64,000 nt of DNA, from positions 992,001 through 1,056,000 of the forward strand of contig JAPEHQ010000003.1 in assembly GCA_027405735.1 (NCBI GenBank), in the 5' to 3' direction. A program made the translations under genes and the position numbers. The stretch comes from Mucor racemosus (taxonomy: Eukaryota; Mucoromycota; Mucoromycetes; Mucorales; Mucoraceae). How positions within the stretch are numbered: position 1 is the stretch's first letter; the number at the start of each line of letters is the position of its first letter. Below are positions 11,773-23,558 of the stretch, piece by piece. Under the pieces are notes generated by a model that did not search any database, was not told the DNA's origin, and worked only from the letters and a program-made list of their open reading frames with translations.

Positions 11773-12527
11773 TATGTTTTGTGTTGTGTAAGGATAAAAG
11801 AAAGGGATAAAGAACGATAAGATAGATATGAAAGTTTAAATAACCAACTGGAGTTGAGTAAACCAGAATGGTGTGCTCCCATCGGAGATTGCCATCAACA
11901 CTGGAGTTGCTGATCTGACTAAGAGCACTTATCACAAAACTCATGTTGGGCAAATGAGATTCGAGATGAGATTTATTTATGAATGCCCCTAATTTATAAA
12001 AGCGCTATTATACATAGATTTAGAGATATAGCCTTAGAGTCTTAAAGTTACTTTTCTTAAACGCAATTCAATCACTTTAATATGCATGTTTTAATCAAAT
12101 TTCAATACCGCGTAAAAACGTAATTTTAGTTTTGTTTATTATCCATATCTGGTTATTGCTTCAAGACTTATAACTGGCTTTACCGAATATTCTTGTAAGT
12201 TTTTAGTAACAGTAATAATTTAGATCAGTGTATATTGAGAAATTAATGATCAAGCATTGCGCTGCTAGATTGGAGAAGAAGTTTCAAACGAGCATTCTGT
12301 AATATCCTTTCAAAATTCAGATGTATTATTATTAAATTACAACGAAAAAATAGGATAATCAATGTTTGTTTAATGTCGTTTCAAAATTCGATTTCAAATT
12401 TGTCCTAAAATAAAAAAGTTCGTACCAGAATATGAGTGCATTGGACTAACATTGGACTAAAAGTGGCCATAATCGAAGGTAAAGTTTACATTTTGTGATG
12501 GAGATATTAACTTTCTGCCTTCGCAAG
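11773..12527. other. Intergenic region leading into the first repeat island
   Basis: Contains the promoter side of the siroheme gene, then AT-rich DNA without a supported gene. Homology to repeat B begins near its right edge. Confidence 0.45.
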
Positions 12528-13240
12528 ATAGATCCAATTATTGAGCGCTGCTCTGCATTTTTAGTTTCATCAAAAAATATTGATTTTTCTTCGAGATGAT
12601 CAAAATAATAGTTTATATTACAGCTTAAACTTATGATAACTGGATTCCAAAATCGATTTGTTGTAAAATCGATCGAAAAATGATGCAGAAAATAAATTTG
12701 TATAATAGCTCATAAACTGCAAACTGAGTTAAACTAGCATAATAAATGTTTTTTGTAGAGTTCTGGATTCTTCATCCATCTAAACTAAATTCAAATAAAT
12801 GATTCACATTAAATTTTGCGTAAAGTGCGATTGAAATTTTGGAGGTTTTTTGAAGATATACATCACTTTTTGTAATTATGTTTCAAATGTAAGTTATTGA
12901 CAGGATGCACAAAAAAAATATTTATCGATATGGCTATTGCTGAATCTTTTAGCTACATTTTTCGTGGAGAAAACGAGATTTTTGTCAATTTTTTTTTCAA
13001 ATTCAGAATTTGGGATGAGGGTATATAAGGGAAAAATTGAAGCCAGAACCGAAAACTTTCCTTTGCGCATATTTTTGAGGATATCTCCACGAAAAATCAA
13101 TATTATGAAAAGAACTAAATTGGAACTGAGAGATCTCAGCGGGGTTGATGTCATGAATGCGAAAAAATACTGCTCAATTTAATCAATGTTTTGGAGTCTA
13201 CTACAAAAAATGTTAAAAAAAATGAAAAAAATTAAATAAA
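12528..13240 (+). repeat. AT-rich repeat B, copy 1
   Basis: About 0.7 kb that recurs in the window at 22.4, 45.65 (same strand), 37.5 and 63.2 kb (opposite strand). Landmarks are AAAAAATATTGATTTTTCTTCG near the left, GATTCTTCATCCATCTAAA in the middle, and TTCAGAATTTGGGATGAGGG followed by TATATAAGG near the right. It is cut at 13240, where the CACTA-family unit begins (GGCGTATTCAG). No coding capacity is seen. Confidence 0.75.
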
Positions 13241-13992
13241 GGCGTATTCAGTTCAAAACGCCTGAAATAATTCACTTATGCTAATTTGCATGGTTTATCA
13301 TCTCTTGCTCATTCAATTGTTATATTTTTTTATTTTAACATTATTTCGTTTATACTGCTAATCGACTCGTTCGTCCATTAGAGTTAACTTACCATCCTTG
13401 ATTAGCAGCGTATCTATAATAACGGTCCATTATTTATTAGCTCATGATTGTATGCAGAACTATTAAAACGGATCGTCTAATCTCAAATTCATTTGATTAA
13501 ACTGCTGGTGCTAAACTAGCATCAAATTAGTCGTGTTAACTCGCAATAAAGTAATGCGTTTTATCAAATACGATGTTGACGTTCAATGTATTTTAGTTAA
13601 ATTGAATAGATAGAGATATGGTCCATGCGGAGATCTATAAATGTGTGAGAGAGCTCAGACCTATGAACACAAAAAAATGGTCCAAATTGTGATGCTTCGT
13701 CGACCTGTACGAGATTTTTTTGTTGCGATACCTGTTGGCTCAAGTGTAATTTAGGCGCTTAATTGTCAAATGTATCCGAATCAAGATGAATTAGTTTGAT
13801 TGATATAACGGATAATAAATGCAATGTCATTTATTGAATGGGTGAATGTAAATGTATAAAGCAAAGCTTACTTTCGAATGAAAGTACTAATTATTCTGAT
13901 TAGCATCAATAGATTCAAAAAGCATAGTTAATGCAATCATTGCTACTAAATTGCATAGTTTGATATGCAGAAAACCCTCGAAGCATATATTC

Positions 13993-14424
13993 TGTGGATT
14001 ACATCCATTTAGATCTCCATTTCATCTGGTGTCTAACTTGAATTACCGCTGGGATAAATCAGGAATCACTTTGATTTGACATGTCTGATTGATACAGCAA
14101 GTAATCTTATAACCGAGATGTGGATCCTAGCAAATTATAATTATTGACCTGAATCATAAATACACCATTATTCAATATGGCCTGATTTCATTCATGATAA
14201 AATCAGGACCTAAAGATATCGGGTAGATTATGGAAATGGCATGTTCCTATTTGTTCTCATTGATTTATAATATAGATTAGAAATTGTGTATAAATAGAAG
14301 GACATCTTCCTTTCAAAGAAGAGTCAATTAAGTTCTACTTGATAATAAAAGCCTAACGTTATCTAGTCGAATTCCTATTGTTTTTTTATACTTTTTTTCC
14401 GTGAATATCTCTACCTGTTCCACA
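13993..14424 (+). mobile_element. Solo LTR 1 (432 bp)
   Basis: Begins TGTGGA and ends TTCCACA, so the termini are an inverted TG...CA pair. It is flanked by 5-bp duplications TATTC (13988-13992 and 14425-14429). The paralogous units at about 19420 and 42685 show the uninterrupted site (one TATTC followed by poly-T). Inside are a TATA box TATAAATAG (14289-14297) and AATAAA (14344-14349), in the order expected for an LTR promoter and poly(A) site. Presumably left by LTR-LTR recombination of a retrotransposon. Confidence 0.85.
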
Positions 14425-14454
14425 TATTCTTTTTTTTTCAATATGACAGAATAT

Positions 14455-14530
14455 TTGGCTTGGGACAAACGGGTAAAAAGGCGGTAATAGATTCCAGTGT
14501 TAGCCATGTTTCTGTTTATGATATTGGAGA
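14455..14530 (+). pseudogene. Dynein-intermediate-chain-like WD fragment in A1
   Basis: Short relic encoding a LAWDK-like stretch and a degenerate SSxxHVxVYD run, matching the better copies at 19.8, 39.2 and 43.1 kb. Upstream exons seen in other copies are deleted here. Confidence 0.5.
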
Positions 14531-15548
14531 GGTTAGACTACAACTTAATGTAAATCATCTCTTCTAGCGCATTAATTATAAAGTAAGACTATATTATCAT
14601 CAAATAAACTAACACACAATATTAACATGTATAAAGGTTTATAGTAATAAGCTTGAATCAAGTGGGTACAGCATCGTAAATTCTTGAAAAAGTTTTCAAG
14701 TATTATAAAATCTCTTATTTATAAGACTTACTAGGCTTGTGAGTGGAATATTAATTTCGAAAATTATTCTTGTCCAGATGATCAATTTTGACATTTTTTA
14801 ATTTTTTTTTCTGATTTTGCAAATCTAAAGATAACTATACTACCAATTATAAAAACAAAAAATATACACATGTACCAAATCTAGTGCTCTATTTGCTCAA
14901 TAAAAAATAAGAACCCTTTTTGTTCCAAAATATTACATGAAAATCCTTTAAACAAAAAACCGTTTTTGGGGCAAAAGTACAAATTTTCATTACTTAACAT
15001 TTAATATTAAGCTTTCATAAAATGCGTATTAGCTATGGCTACAATTTTCTCTCACAATGTAGTATATTTAAACGTTGATTTTGGTATCAAAATTTGATTT
15101 TTCTATTTTTTGATCTAAATCATGAGTGTTAATAAGGATAAAATGAGCCTCAAAAATGTCCGCTACAAAGTCTGAATTTTCAGACGGTACATGGTTAAAT
15201 ATACGAAAAGTTATAAAAAAACGCCTTTTTATTTAAAACTTAGATATACTATAAGACTTACCTTTCAATTTTGCTATGCTCAATTACAGCGTTGCTTTAC
15301 GGGCTCGCTCTTACGATTTTTTCACAAATGTATGATATGACAGACGGTTTTTCTGATAGAAAAATGTATGTTTCTATGATAACAACAGCAGATATTGCCT
15401 ATTTTGTTTAGTTTACGGTTCATGCTGCGCTGTAATAATGCTGCTTTTAAATTGGCTGAAATGTGCGTGCGCTATATAATGTAAAGCCTTGAAAATCCTT
15501 TTCTACGTGTGTTGTTTCTCTTTTTGTTTTCATATTCTAAGGATATAT

Positions 15549-15998
15549 TGTCATAGAGCGGTAATTGTAATTATAATAAAAGTTTATTATTTGAATCACA
15601 AATTAAATGTCAATCTCGCGTACATACAATTGACATCCTGTGCAACCAAATCAAAGTGTATTCGAAGATAGAACCAAGGAACTTGTTGATAAGCAAGTCC
15701 ATAAATCTTTTATCATGTTTATTAAACAAGTCCATAAATTTTTATATTCATGAAGAACCAATAACTTTGCCATCTACCAATGTACATAACAACTCAACAC
15801 ATTTAATCAACCTTTCTAGATAATCATTGGTCAGTTGCAATGATCCATTACTTTTAGATTCCCATTTCCTTTAGATTAGACAATTAATATAAATAGCAAA
15901 AGACTTTCATTAGCCATGAAGATCTTTATCTTATTTTTAAAGAATAAAACAACATCTTATATATTATTTCTTACGTGTTTTATTTTCAATTTTTCACA
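15549..15998 (+). mobile_element. Solo LTR 2 (450 bp)
   Basis: Begins TGTCATAG and ends TTTTCACA. It is flanked by TATAT (15544-15548 and 15999-16003). The empty site, with one TATAT between GGA and TCACTG, is present in the paralogous units near 21034, 44297 and 40385. Contains TATAAATAG (15888-15896) and AATAAA (15943-15948). The sequence differs from LTR 1, so it comes from a different retrotransposon family. Confidence 0.85.
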
Positions 15999-17089
15999 TA
16001 TATTCACTGTTCGATAAGGCATATCAGATTACCAATCTGGCATTTTTTCTTATCTGAATACACATGCTAACATAAGGGATTAATGTTTTTAATTATAGGT
16101 AGCAGTCTATATTAGAGACTGATATGTTCATTTAACCACATTCTAAGATCAAGTATCATTATTTACTGCTGTATTGTTGGACGTATTTTTTGATTACCAG
16201 ATCAAATCGAAGGCAATGACATTTATATCCACTTAATGAAAAGCTAGAACTGGCTACAAACTCACGAAATGTTCCAGAAAAGTGATGAAATTTTAAATGA
16301 TAGAAAATCACAAAAAAACAATGATCTAATGTCTTACCTAATAATCGTAGTCTTTATCATAGCTATACTTGAAAACAAATCTTTTTACAGCCGACAATCG
16401 TAAATTAAAATAGTAAGTTTAAAGAAGGTTAATTTGTTTAGATTTTAAGTGTGATAAAGTAACATCTATAACCTTAGATTTGGCTTGCATATAAATTTAA
16501 GCAGTAAGTGTTATTTAATTTTATGCTCGAGCAAAAACCATTGTTGTGGTTGTAAACATTATAGCTATAAACATATTTACAAATGATGATAATCGTCAAT
16601 ATACTGGCTCTTGCATGTATTGCTCTACATCAACAACGTATTGAATTGTATTACTTATTGTCTAAAATCTATATTAATAAAAGCAAATGTAATTTAAAAC
16701 CCCATTATTCCAGTACAAAATGCAATAGAATTTTGAGAACGGCACGATGCTCATATGCAAACCAATTTGTGCCCATCCGATCAGCTCATTATGCTCATGG
16801 TCAGATTTTATTATTATGCACAAATGGGGATAATGATATGCTATGGGTAATTCTACTATTATTATGCACACATGGGATTGATGTCATGCACACGGACAGA
16901 ATCTATAGTTCTGCACATATAGGCTTTTCGTTATGCTCGTGTGTATTTTCTTTTGTTGGGCCCATGTGCATATTGTTATCTTTTTAGCCATATTCAGTGT
17001 GCGCAACAACTCATCAGGCTAGAGTAGTGTGCAGCCCACTTGGACACACATAACAAAATCATCTTGTGAAGCACAGGTCCGCCGTAGTA

Positions 17090-17545
17090 ATTTTATATAT
17101 TATAAATCCTTTAAATTTGTGATTTCATAGACTTTTTTTGAATCCGGTTGTATCATCTTATACTTTTCAAATTAAATCAGTTATTAGGCTAATAATGTTT
17201 TAGGTTGTATTTATGCTTTACTTAAAATACGCTTTTGAGTAATTAATAGCAATATAGTCGAACCTTAATTTTTGTATGAAATTTCGATACCTATCATCTT
17301 ATAGCTGCTTGGAATACTTAAACAACCGCTTCCGGGATGTCCGGTGATTTTTTCTAGAAATTTAAAGCTTGGAAATATCATTAGATGGCCGCTTCCGGAG
17401 ATTATTCGGCTTTTTTTTTTGGAAGAGTGACCATTGGCAAAAATATGAATTATATACGTACTATCTTGAATGTCACCAAGTACCATATGTTATCACCTTC
17501 TATAGTATCAATACAACATCTTACAATCTTCTATTGACTACGACA
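17090..17545. other. Spacer inside repeat island 1
   Basis: AT-rich with no supported gene. Holds two direct copies of CCGCTTCCGG (about 17326 and 17389) in similar surroundings, suggestive of the end of another decayed element. Confidence 0.35.
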
Positions 17546-17999
17546 TGTATTGAAGTGTAAAGTCTTGGTATCGGATATAGGAAACTCCTAGTGTACTAAG
17601 TTTAATCCAGTAATGATCAAAAACGCTTGGACCTCAATTATGACACCATATTATTTCATCCCAGCGGTTAATTAATCAAATAGCTATTAAATCAACATCC
17701 AAGCACATTTAGCGCAGCATTGAAACAAGGCAACTCACAAGCTCGGCAAGAACGGTTAAATTATGATTGATCCATTTCAATCCATATATTACTATCAAAC
17801 AGATCTAATGGCTCAATAGTGCCTTAAATTACACCTCAGGATCTCAATGTCACATCAATATAAAAGCTCATACTTTTATACCTAAATTAACGATATTTTG
17901 TTTTTATTATACAGTTGTAGAACTGATTCAGTACTCCTTCTCTTTTAACTGTATTATTTTTTGAGTATTATTTATCAAACCTGAAAATATACTACGACA
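17546..17999 (+). mobile_element. Possible LTR or other insertion bounded by a 9-bp direct repeat
   Basis: ACTACGACA occurs at 17537-17545 and again at 17991-17999. Between them is about 445 bp starting TGTATTG, with a TATA box (TATAAAAG, 17859-17866), similar in size and layout to the two solo LTRs. The direct repeat is not a standard 5-bp LTR duplication and no empty site is available, so the class is open. Confidence 0.3.
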
Positions 18000-18692
18000 G
18001 CTGCTTTAAACAGTATACAGTAGTAGTAGATATAAGCATATTCACAAATGGTGATAATTATAAATATATTGGCTCTTGCATGTAATGCTTTACATCAATA
18101 ACGTATTGAATTGTATTATTGTCTATACAATCTAAATTAACAAAAGCAAACGTAATTTAAAAAGCTATTCCAGTACAAAATGCAATAGAATTTTGAGAAC
18201 GGCACGAGGATCATATGCAAACCAATTCGTGCCCATCCGATCAACTCATTACACTATGAAGAAAAAATCCCTTAATTTTCTTAATTATGCCACATTAAGG
18301 AAAATAAGGCAAAATTTAAAAAAAATAAGCAATGAGAATTTTCTTATTTTCCTTAATGTGGCACAATTAAGAAAATTAAGGGATTTTTTCTTCATAGTGT
18401 TATGCTCATGGTCAGATTTTATTATTATGCACAAATGGGGATAATGATATGCTTATGGGCAATTCTACTATTATTATGTACACATGGGATTAATGTCATG
18501 CACACGGACAGAATCTATAATTCTGCACATACAGGCTTAGCGTTGTGCACGTGTGCAGTTTCGTTTGTTGTACCCATGTGCATCTTGTTATCTTTTTAAC
18601 CATATTCAATGGGCACAATATCTTAGGCTATAGTGTGCAGCCCACCTGGGCGCAACGAATATCATCTTGTGCAGCACAGGTCGGCCGTAGTG
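18000..18692 (+). mobile_element. CACTA-family right-end fragment, copy A5
   Basis: Contains the right subterminal region only (TATGCACAxATGGG-like repeats) and the right terminus GGCCGTAGTG at 18692. It is followed by a sequence resembling an intron 3' end (ACTAATAAA...TTTTTATAG then GTCAAAAG) that in the copy at 39.18 kb continues into the dynein-like exon. The fragment therefore seems inserted inside another unit's captured intron. Confidence 0.65.
18252..18399 (+). mobile_element. 148-bp MITE with CACTA terminus, copy 1
   Basis: Near-perfect palindrome with arms of about 57 bp starting CACTATGAAG and ending CTTCATAGTG. Flanked by 3-bp duplication TTA (18249-18251, 18400-18402). The sibling unit at about 16786 has the unoccupied site CTCATTATGCTCATGG. 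CACTA ends plus a 3-bp duplication fit the CACTA/EnSpm (CMC) superfamily. No coding capacity. Confidence 0.9.
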
Positions 18693-18753
18693 TATAATAA
18701 TTACTTGTGAATTGATTTTACTAATAAAATAATTTTTATAGGTCAAAAGTAAC

Positions 18754-21700
18754 GGCGTATTCAGTTTAAAACGCTTGAAACAATTCAATTATGCTAATAT
18801 ACATGGTTTATTATCTCTTGCTTATTCAATTGCTATATTTTTTTATTTTAACATTATTTCGTTTATACTGCTAATCGACTCGTTCGTCCATTAGAGTTAA
18901 ATCACCATCTTTGCTTAGCAGCGTATCTATAAACTGCTGATGCTAAACCAGCATCAAATTAGTCGTGTTGACTCGCAATAAAGTAAGGCGTTTTATCAAG
19001 TACGACGTTGGCGTTCAATGTATTTCAGTTAAATTGAACAGATAGAGATATGGTTCATGCAGAGATTTATGAATATGTGAGAAAGCTCAGATCTATGAAC
19101 ACAAAAAACGATCCAAACTGTGATGCTTCGTCGACCCCTACGAGATTTTTTTGTGGAGATACCTGTTGGCTCAAGTGTAATTTAGGCATTTAATTATCAA
19201 ATGTATCGAATCAAGATGAAGTTGGTTGATTGCTATAACAAACAATAAATTTAATGCCATTTATTAAATGGGCAAATGTAAATGTATAAAGCAAAGTTTA
19301 CTTTTGAGTCAAAGTAATAATTATTCTGATTAACATCAATAGGCTCAAAAATCATAGTTAAATACAACTATTGCTATTAATAAATTGCATAATTTGATAT
19401 GCAGAAAACTTTTGAAGCAACTATTCTTTTTTTTTTTTGGCAATAATGCTACAAATCATCGTTCAATATGACCGAATACTAATGAATCAGAGAAAATACA
19501 ACTGGTAAAAAACTGATACCCAATGTACATCGAGGTCAAGATTTATAAAAGATGGTGCATTCATTGTGTAGTGGAAATCGCAACATTTTGATGGATAGAA
19601 ATTACAGGATCAAGATGTTGTGTTTGCCTCAGAATCTTTAAAAGGGCTTAAAAGCATACTTCATCAAAATTATTACTTAGATGTTGAATACTCACCATAT
19701 ACTATTGGTATTATCTTGTTTTTTATTTAATTGCTGTATTATTAAAAATCAAGCTTTTTATAGCTTATAACAATGACAATGGGATGTTTCTGATTTTAGA
19801 TTGACACATATCATAAGGTGGGCTGATGATACGTTTGATTTTACTATAGATAAAACCAGTGAATTTGATTTATGAAATTTGAATGCAAATATCGAGGAAC
19901 CATTTGCAAGTATTTAAGTTGGTTCTTGTAAAGCATTGAATAAATTGGCTTGGGACAAAGAGGGTAAAAAGGCGGCAATGGATTCCAGTGATGGCCATGT
20001 TTATATTTATGATGTTGGAGGTGTAAGACTAAAACTTAATATAAATTACCTCTAGCGCATTAATTATCAAGTAAGTCTATATTATTATCAAATAAACTAT
20101 CACACAATATTAACATGTATAAAGGTTTACAGTAATAAGCTTGAATCAGGTGGGTACAGCATCGTAAATTCTTGAAAAAGTTCTCAAGTTTTATAAAATC
20201 TCTTATTTTTAAGACTTACAAGGCTTATAAGCGGAATATTACTTTAGAAAATTATTCTTGTCCAGATCATCAATTTTGACATTTTTTAATTTTTTCTTTC
20301 TGATTTTGCAAATTTAGAGTTAATTATGCTACCAATTATAAAAACAAAAAATATACATATGTACTAAATTTAGCGCTCTATTTGCTCAATAAAAAATAAC
20401 AACCATTTTTATTGCAAAATATTACATGAAAATCCTTTAACCAAAATTCCGTTTTTGGGGCAAAAGTGCAAATTTTCATTACTTAGTGTTTAATATTAAG
20501 CTTTTATAAAATGCGTATTAGCTATGGCTACATTTTTCTTTCACATTGTAGTATGTTTAAACGTTGATTTTGGTATCAAAATTTGATTTTTCTATTTTTT
20601 GATCAAAATCATGAGTGTTGGTAAGGATAAAATGAGCCCCGAAAATGCCCGCTACAAAAACTGAATTTTCAAACCAGACATGGTTAAATATAAGAAAAGT
20701 TGAAAAAACACCGTTTTATTTGAAACTTAGATATACCATAAGAGACTTAGCCGTTCAATCTTGCTATGCTCAATTACGTCGTTGCTCTACGGGCTCGCTT
20801 TTACAATTTTTAACAAATGTATGATATGACAGACGGTTTTTCTGATAGAAAAATGTATGTTTCTATAATAACAACAGCAGGTATTGCCTATTTTGTTTAG
20901 TTTACGGTTCATGCTGCGCTGTAATAATGCTGCTTTTACATTGGCTGAAATGTGCGCTATATAATGTAAACCTTGAAAATCCTTTTCTACGTGTGTTGTG
21001 TCTCTCTTTTTGTTTTCATATTCTAAGGATATATTCACTGTTCGATAAGGCATATCAGATTATCAAGCTGGTATTTTTTTTCTTTTATCTGAATACACAT
21101 GTTAACATAATGGATTAATGTTTTTAATTATAGGTAGCAGTCTATATTAAGAGACTGATATGTTTATTTAACCACATTCTAAAATCAAGTATCATTATTT
21201 ACTACTGTATTGTTGAACGTATTTCTTGATTACCAGATCAAATCGAAGACAATAATGTTTATATCTACTTAATGAAAAGCTAGAACTGGCTACAAACTCA
21301 CGAAATGTTCTGGAGAAGCGATAAAATTTCAAATGATATAGAAGAAAAAAAAGGAATAATATAATGTTTTGTCTAATAACCATAGTTTTGATCGTAGCTA
21401 CTGTATACGTGAAAACAAATCTTTTTACAGCCGACAATCGTAAATTAAAATAGTAAGTTTAAAGAAGGTTAATTTGTTTGAAGTTTAAGTGTGATAAAGT
21501 AACATCTATAACCTTAGATTTGGATTGCATATAAATTTAAGCAGTAAGTGTTATTTAAGTTTATGCTCGAGCAAAAACGATTGTTGTTGTAAACATTATA
21601 GCTATAAATATATTTACAAATGATGATAATCGTCAATATATATATTGGCTCTTGCATGTAATGTATTGCTCTACATCAACAACGTATTGAATTGTATTTT

Positions 21701-22124
21701 CTATAATCTATATTAGTAAAAGCAAATGTAATTTAAAAACCCATTCCAGTAAAAAATGGAATGGATTTTGAGAACGGCTCGGTGCTTATATTATACAAAC
21801 CAATTTGTGTTTATACGATCAGCTCATTATTCTCATGGTCAGATTTTATTATTATGTACAAATAGGGATAATAGTACAGTATGCTTATGGGTGGTAATTC
21901 TACTATTATGCACATATGGGGTTAATGTCATGCACGGACAGAATCTATAATTCTACACATACAGGCTTAGCTTTGTGCTCTTGTGCTGTTTCTTTTGTTG
22001 TGCTTATGTGCATATTGTTATCTTTTTAGCCATATTCAGTGGGCACAACAGTTCAGGCTATAATAGTGTGCATCCCACCTGGGTACAACGAAATTATCTT
22101 GTGCAGCACAGGTCGGCCGTAGTG
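18754..22124 (+). mobile_element. CACTA-family unit, copy A2
   Basis: About 3.4 kb from GGCGTATTCAG to the right terminus GGCCGTAGTG. The last 12 bases, read inward on the minus strand, are CACTACGGCCGA, identical to the left terminus at 38336. Subterminal repeats fill the last 500 bp. The interior carries the dynein-like fragment (19.6-20.0 kb), an AT-rich body, and a remnant of the small-ORF region (21.2-21.4 kb). Closely similar to 41788-45345. Confidence 0.75.
19821..20021 (+). pseudogene. Captured dynein intermediate chain WD-repeat fragment (A2)
   Basis: Reading with frame changes and one stop gives SEFDL(stop)NLNANIEEPFAS and then LNKLAWDKEGKKAA, followed by SSDGHVYIYDVGG. This is the order of the C-terminal WD repeat of cytoplasmic dynein intermediate chain (DLWNLN...TE.P... 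LN..W...G...A.G.SDG...IYDVG). Upstream, LDVEYSPYT recalls the YDV.WSP block of the same protein. GTAAGA follows GATGTTGGAG, as at an intact splice donor, so the capture looks genomic rather than from mRNA. Confidence 0.6.
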
Positions 22125-22424
22125 GCGGAAGATAAAACGTATAAGTTAATCAAATAAAAATGCACCGTTTTGTTATGAGCTTATAGAGAAGGCTTATATA
22201 CTAATTCGAGATGCGTGTATTAAATGTGAATGATAATATAATTAGAATGAAAATATGTATACAATGTGGGTATACTTGAATCATGCTTCTATGATTCAAT
22301 AGTAGCATGACGATAGACACATAGAATGTAACATTGTTGTTTGATTTGCATGTAGAACATCATGGTTTGACAGATGTTCTAAGTTGGTAAACCGGTAATT
22401 TTAATTCTGATAGATCAAGATAGA

Positions 22425-23250
22425 TTCAACTGCAAGCTACTATGTCGTTTTTGTTTCAGCAAAAAATATTGATTTTTCTTCGATATAATCAAAATAATAG
22501 TTCATATTGCAGCTTAAAATTATGATAACTGGGTTCCAAAATTGATTTGTAAAATCGATCGAAAAATGATGGAGAAAACATATTTGTATAATAGCTAATA
22601 AACTGCAAAGTAAGTTGAACTAGCACAATAAATGTTTTTTGTAGAGTTTTGGATTCTTCATCCATCTAAACTAAATTCAAATAAATATTTCACATTAAAC
22701 TTTGTGTAAAATGCGACTGAAATTTTGGGCGTTTTTTAAAGATATACATCATTTTTTGTAATTACGTTTCAAATGTAAGTTATTGACATGATACACAAGG
22801 AAAATATCTATCGATTTGACTATTTCTGAATCTTTTAGCTACGTTTTTCGTGGATAAAACGAGGTTTTTGCCAAATTTTTTTCAAATTCAGAATTTGGGA
22901 TGAGGGTATATAAGGGAAGAATTGAAGCCAGAAACGAAAACGTTCCTTTGCACACATTTTTGAGGATATCTCCACGAAAAATCAATATTTTGAAAAGAAC
23001 TAAATTGGATCCGAGAGATCTCAACGAGGTTGATGTCGTGAATGTAAAAAAATGCTGCTCAATTTAATCAATATTTTGGAGTCTACTACAAAAAATGTCA
23101 AAAAAAATGAAAAAAATAAAAGTGCTCAGTTTTTTTTTCATATTTAAGTATGTTATAGAGCGTTTCAAAACAAATAAGTTTTATTATTAGAAGTTGTTTA
23201 TGCAATTTATTTTTTTGCAGAGATATCAGAGCTCAAAAAAGGTTTTGTTT
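22425..23250 (+). repeat. AT-rich repeat B, copy 2
   Basis: Same orientation as copy 1 and preceded by 300 bp that also flank the unit at 45345, so it belongs to the duplicated block. Interrupted after 23260 by a 298-bp insertion; the repeat resumes at about 23569 and can be followed to about 23760 (the TTTTTTCTTGGTGTTATTTA landmark). Confidence 0.75.
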
Positions 23251-23260
23251 TAGTAATGAA

Positions 23261-23558
23261 TAGTGTCGGTTTTCGAGGATATTAAACAGCCAATTTTGAA
23301 GCCAATTCCATTTCTAACTCATATTGAAATATAATTCTTTGTAAATAGTCTTTTAACTCAAGACCTAAAAGCTCTTGGTCCTTTCTTCTACCACTAGTTT
23401 TTCTAGTAATAAAGCCTACGTTCTCCATGTTACTAATCTTTATTATTATTATTTCTATAGATAAGATTGTATGTAACCGTAACTCTCAAATAGTATTGCT
23501 GTCGAGCCAGATTTTGCCTGCCAAATTTACTAGTACAAGCTCAGTTCGAGAACATCCC
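23261..23558. mobile_element. 298-bp insertion (element C) flanked by 10-bp direct repeats
   Basis: TAGTAATGAA stands at 23251-23260 and 23559-23568. The repeat-B copies at 46.5 and 63.4 kb run through this point without the insert. A second copy of its left part begins at about 38122 (TGTCGGTTTTCGAGG). On the minus strand it encodes a 49-residue open run (MENVGFITRKTSGRRK...) not preserved in the second copy. Termini are only weakly inverted. Confidence 0.65.

Larger units (their letters stand above)
13241..17089 (+). mobile_element. CACTA-family unit, copy A1 (decayed, interrupted by two LTRs)
   Basis: Starts at GGCGTATTCAG and ends with a degenerate right terminus GCCGTAGTAA (CCGTAGTG in other copies). 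The right 500 bp carry subterminal repeats of the TATGCACAxATGGG type. The unit matches 18754-22124 and 41788-45345 but lacks part of the dynein-like segment and holds two solo LTRs. No transposase frame is visible, so it would be non-autonomous or dead. Confidence 0.6.

Noticed and set aside
18252..18399. Palindrome read as a transcription terminator or a PIF/Harbinger MITE
   Set aside because: Flanking duplications TTA and TGT at the two copies and CACTA termini fit a CACTA MITE; PIF would need TWA at both.
18193..18444. Plus-strand ORF of 83 codons
   Set aside because: It runs through the palindromic MITE and exists only because of that insertion.
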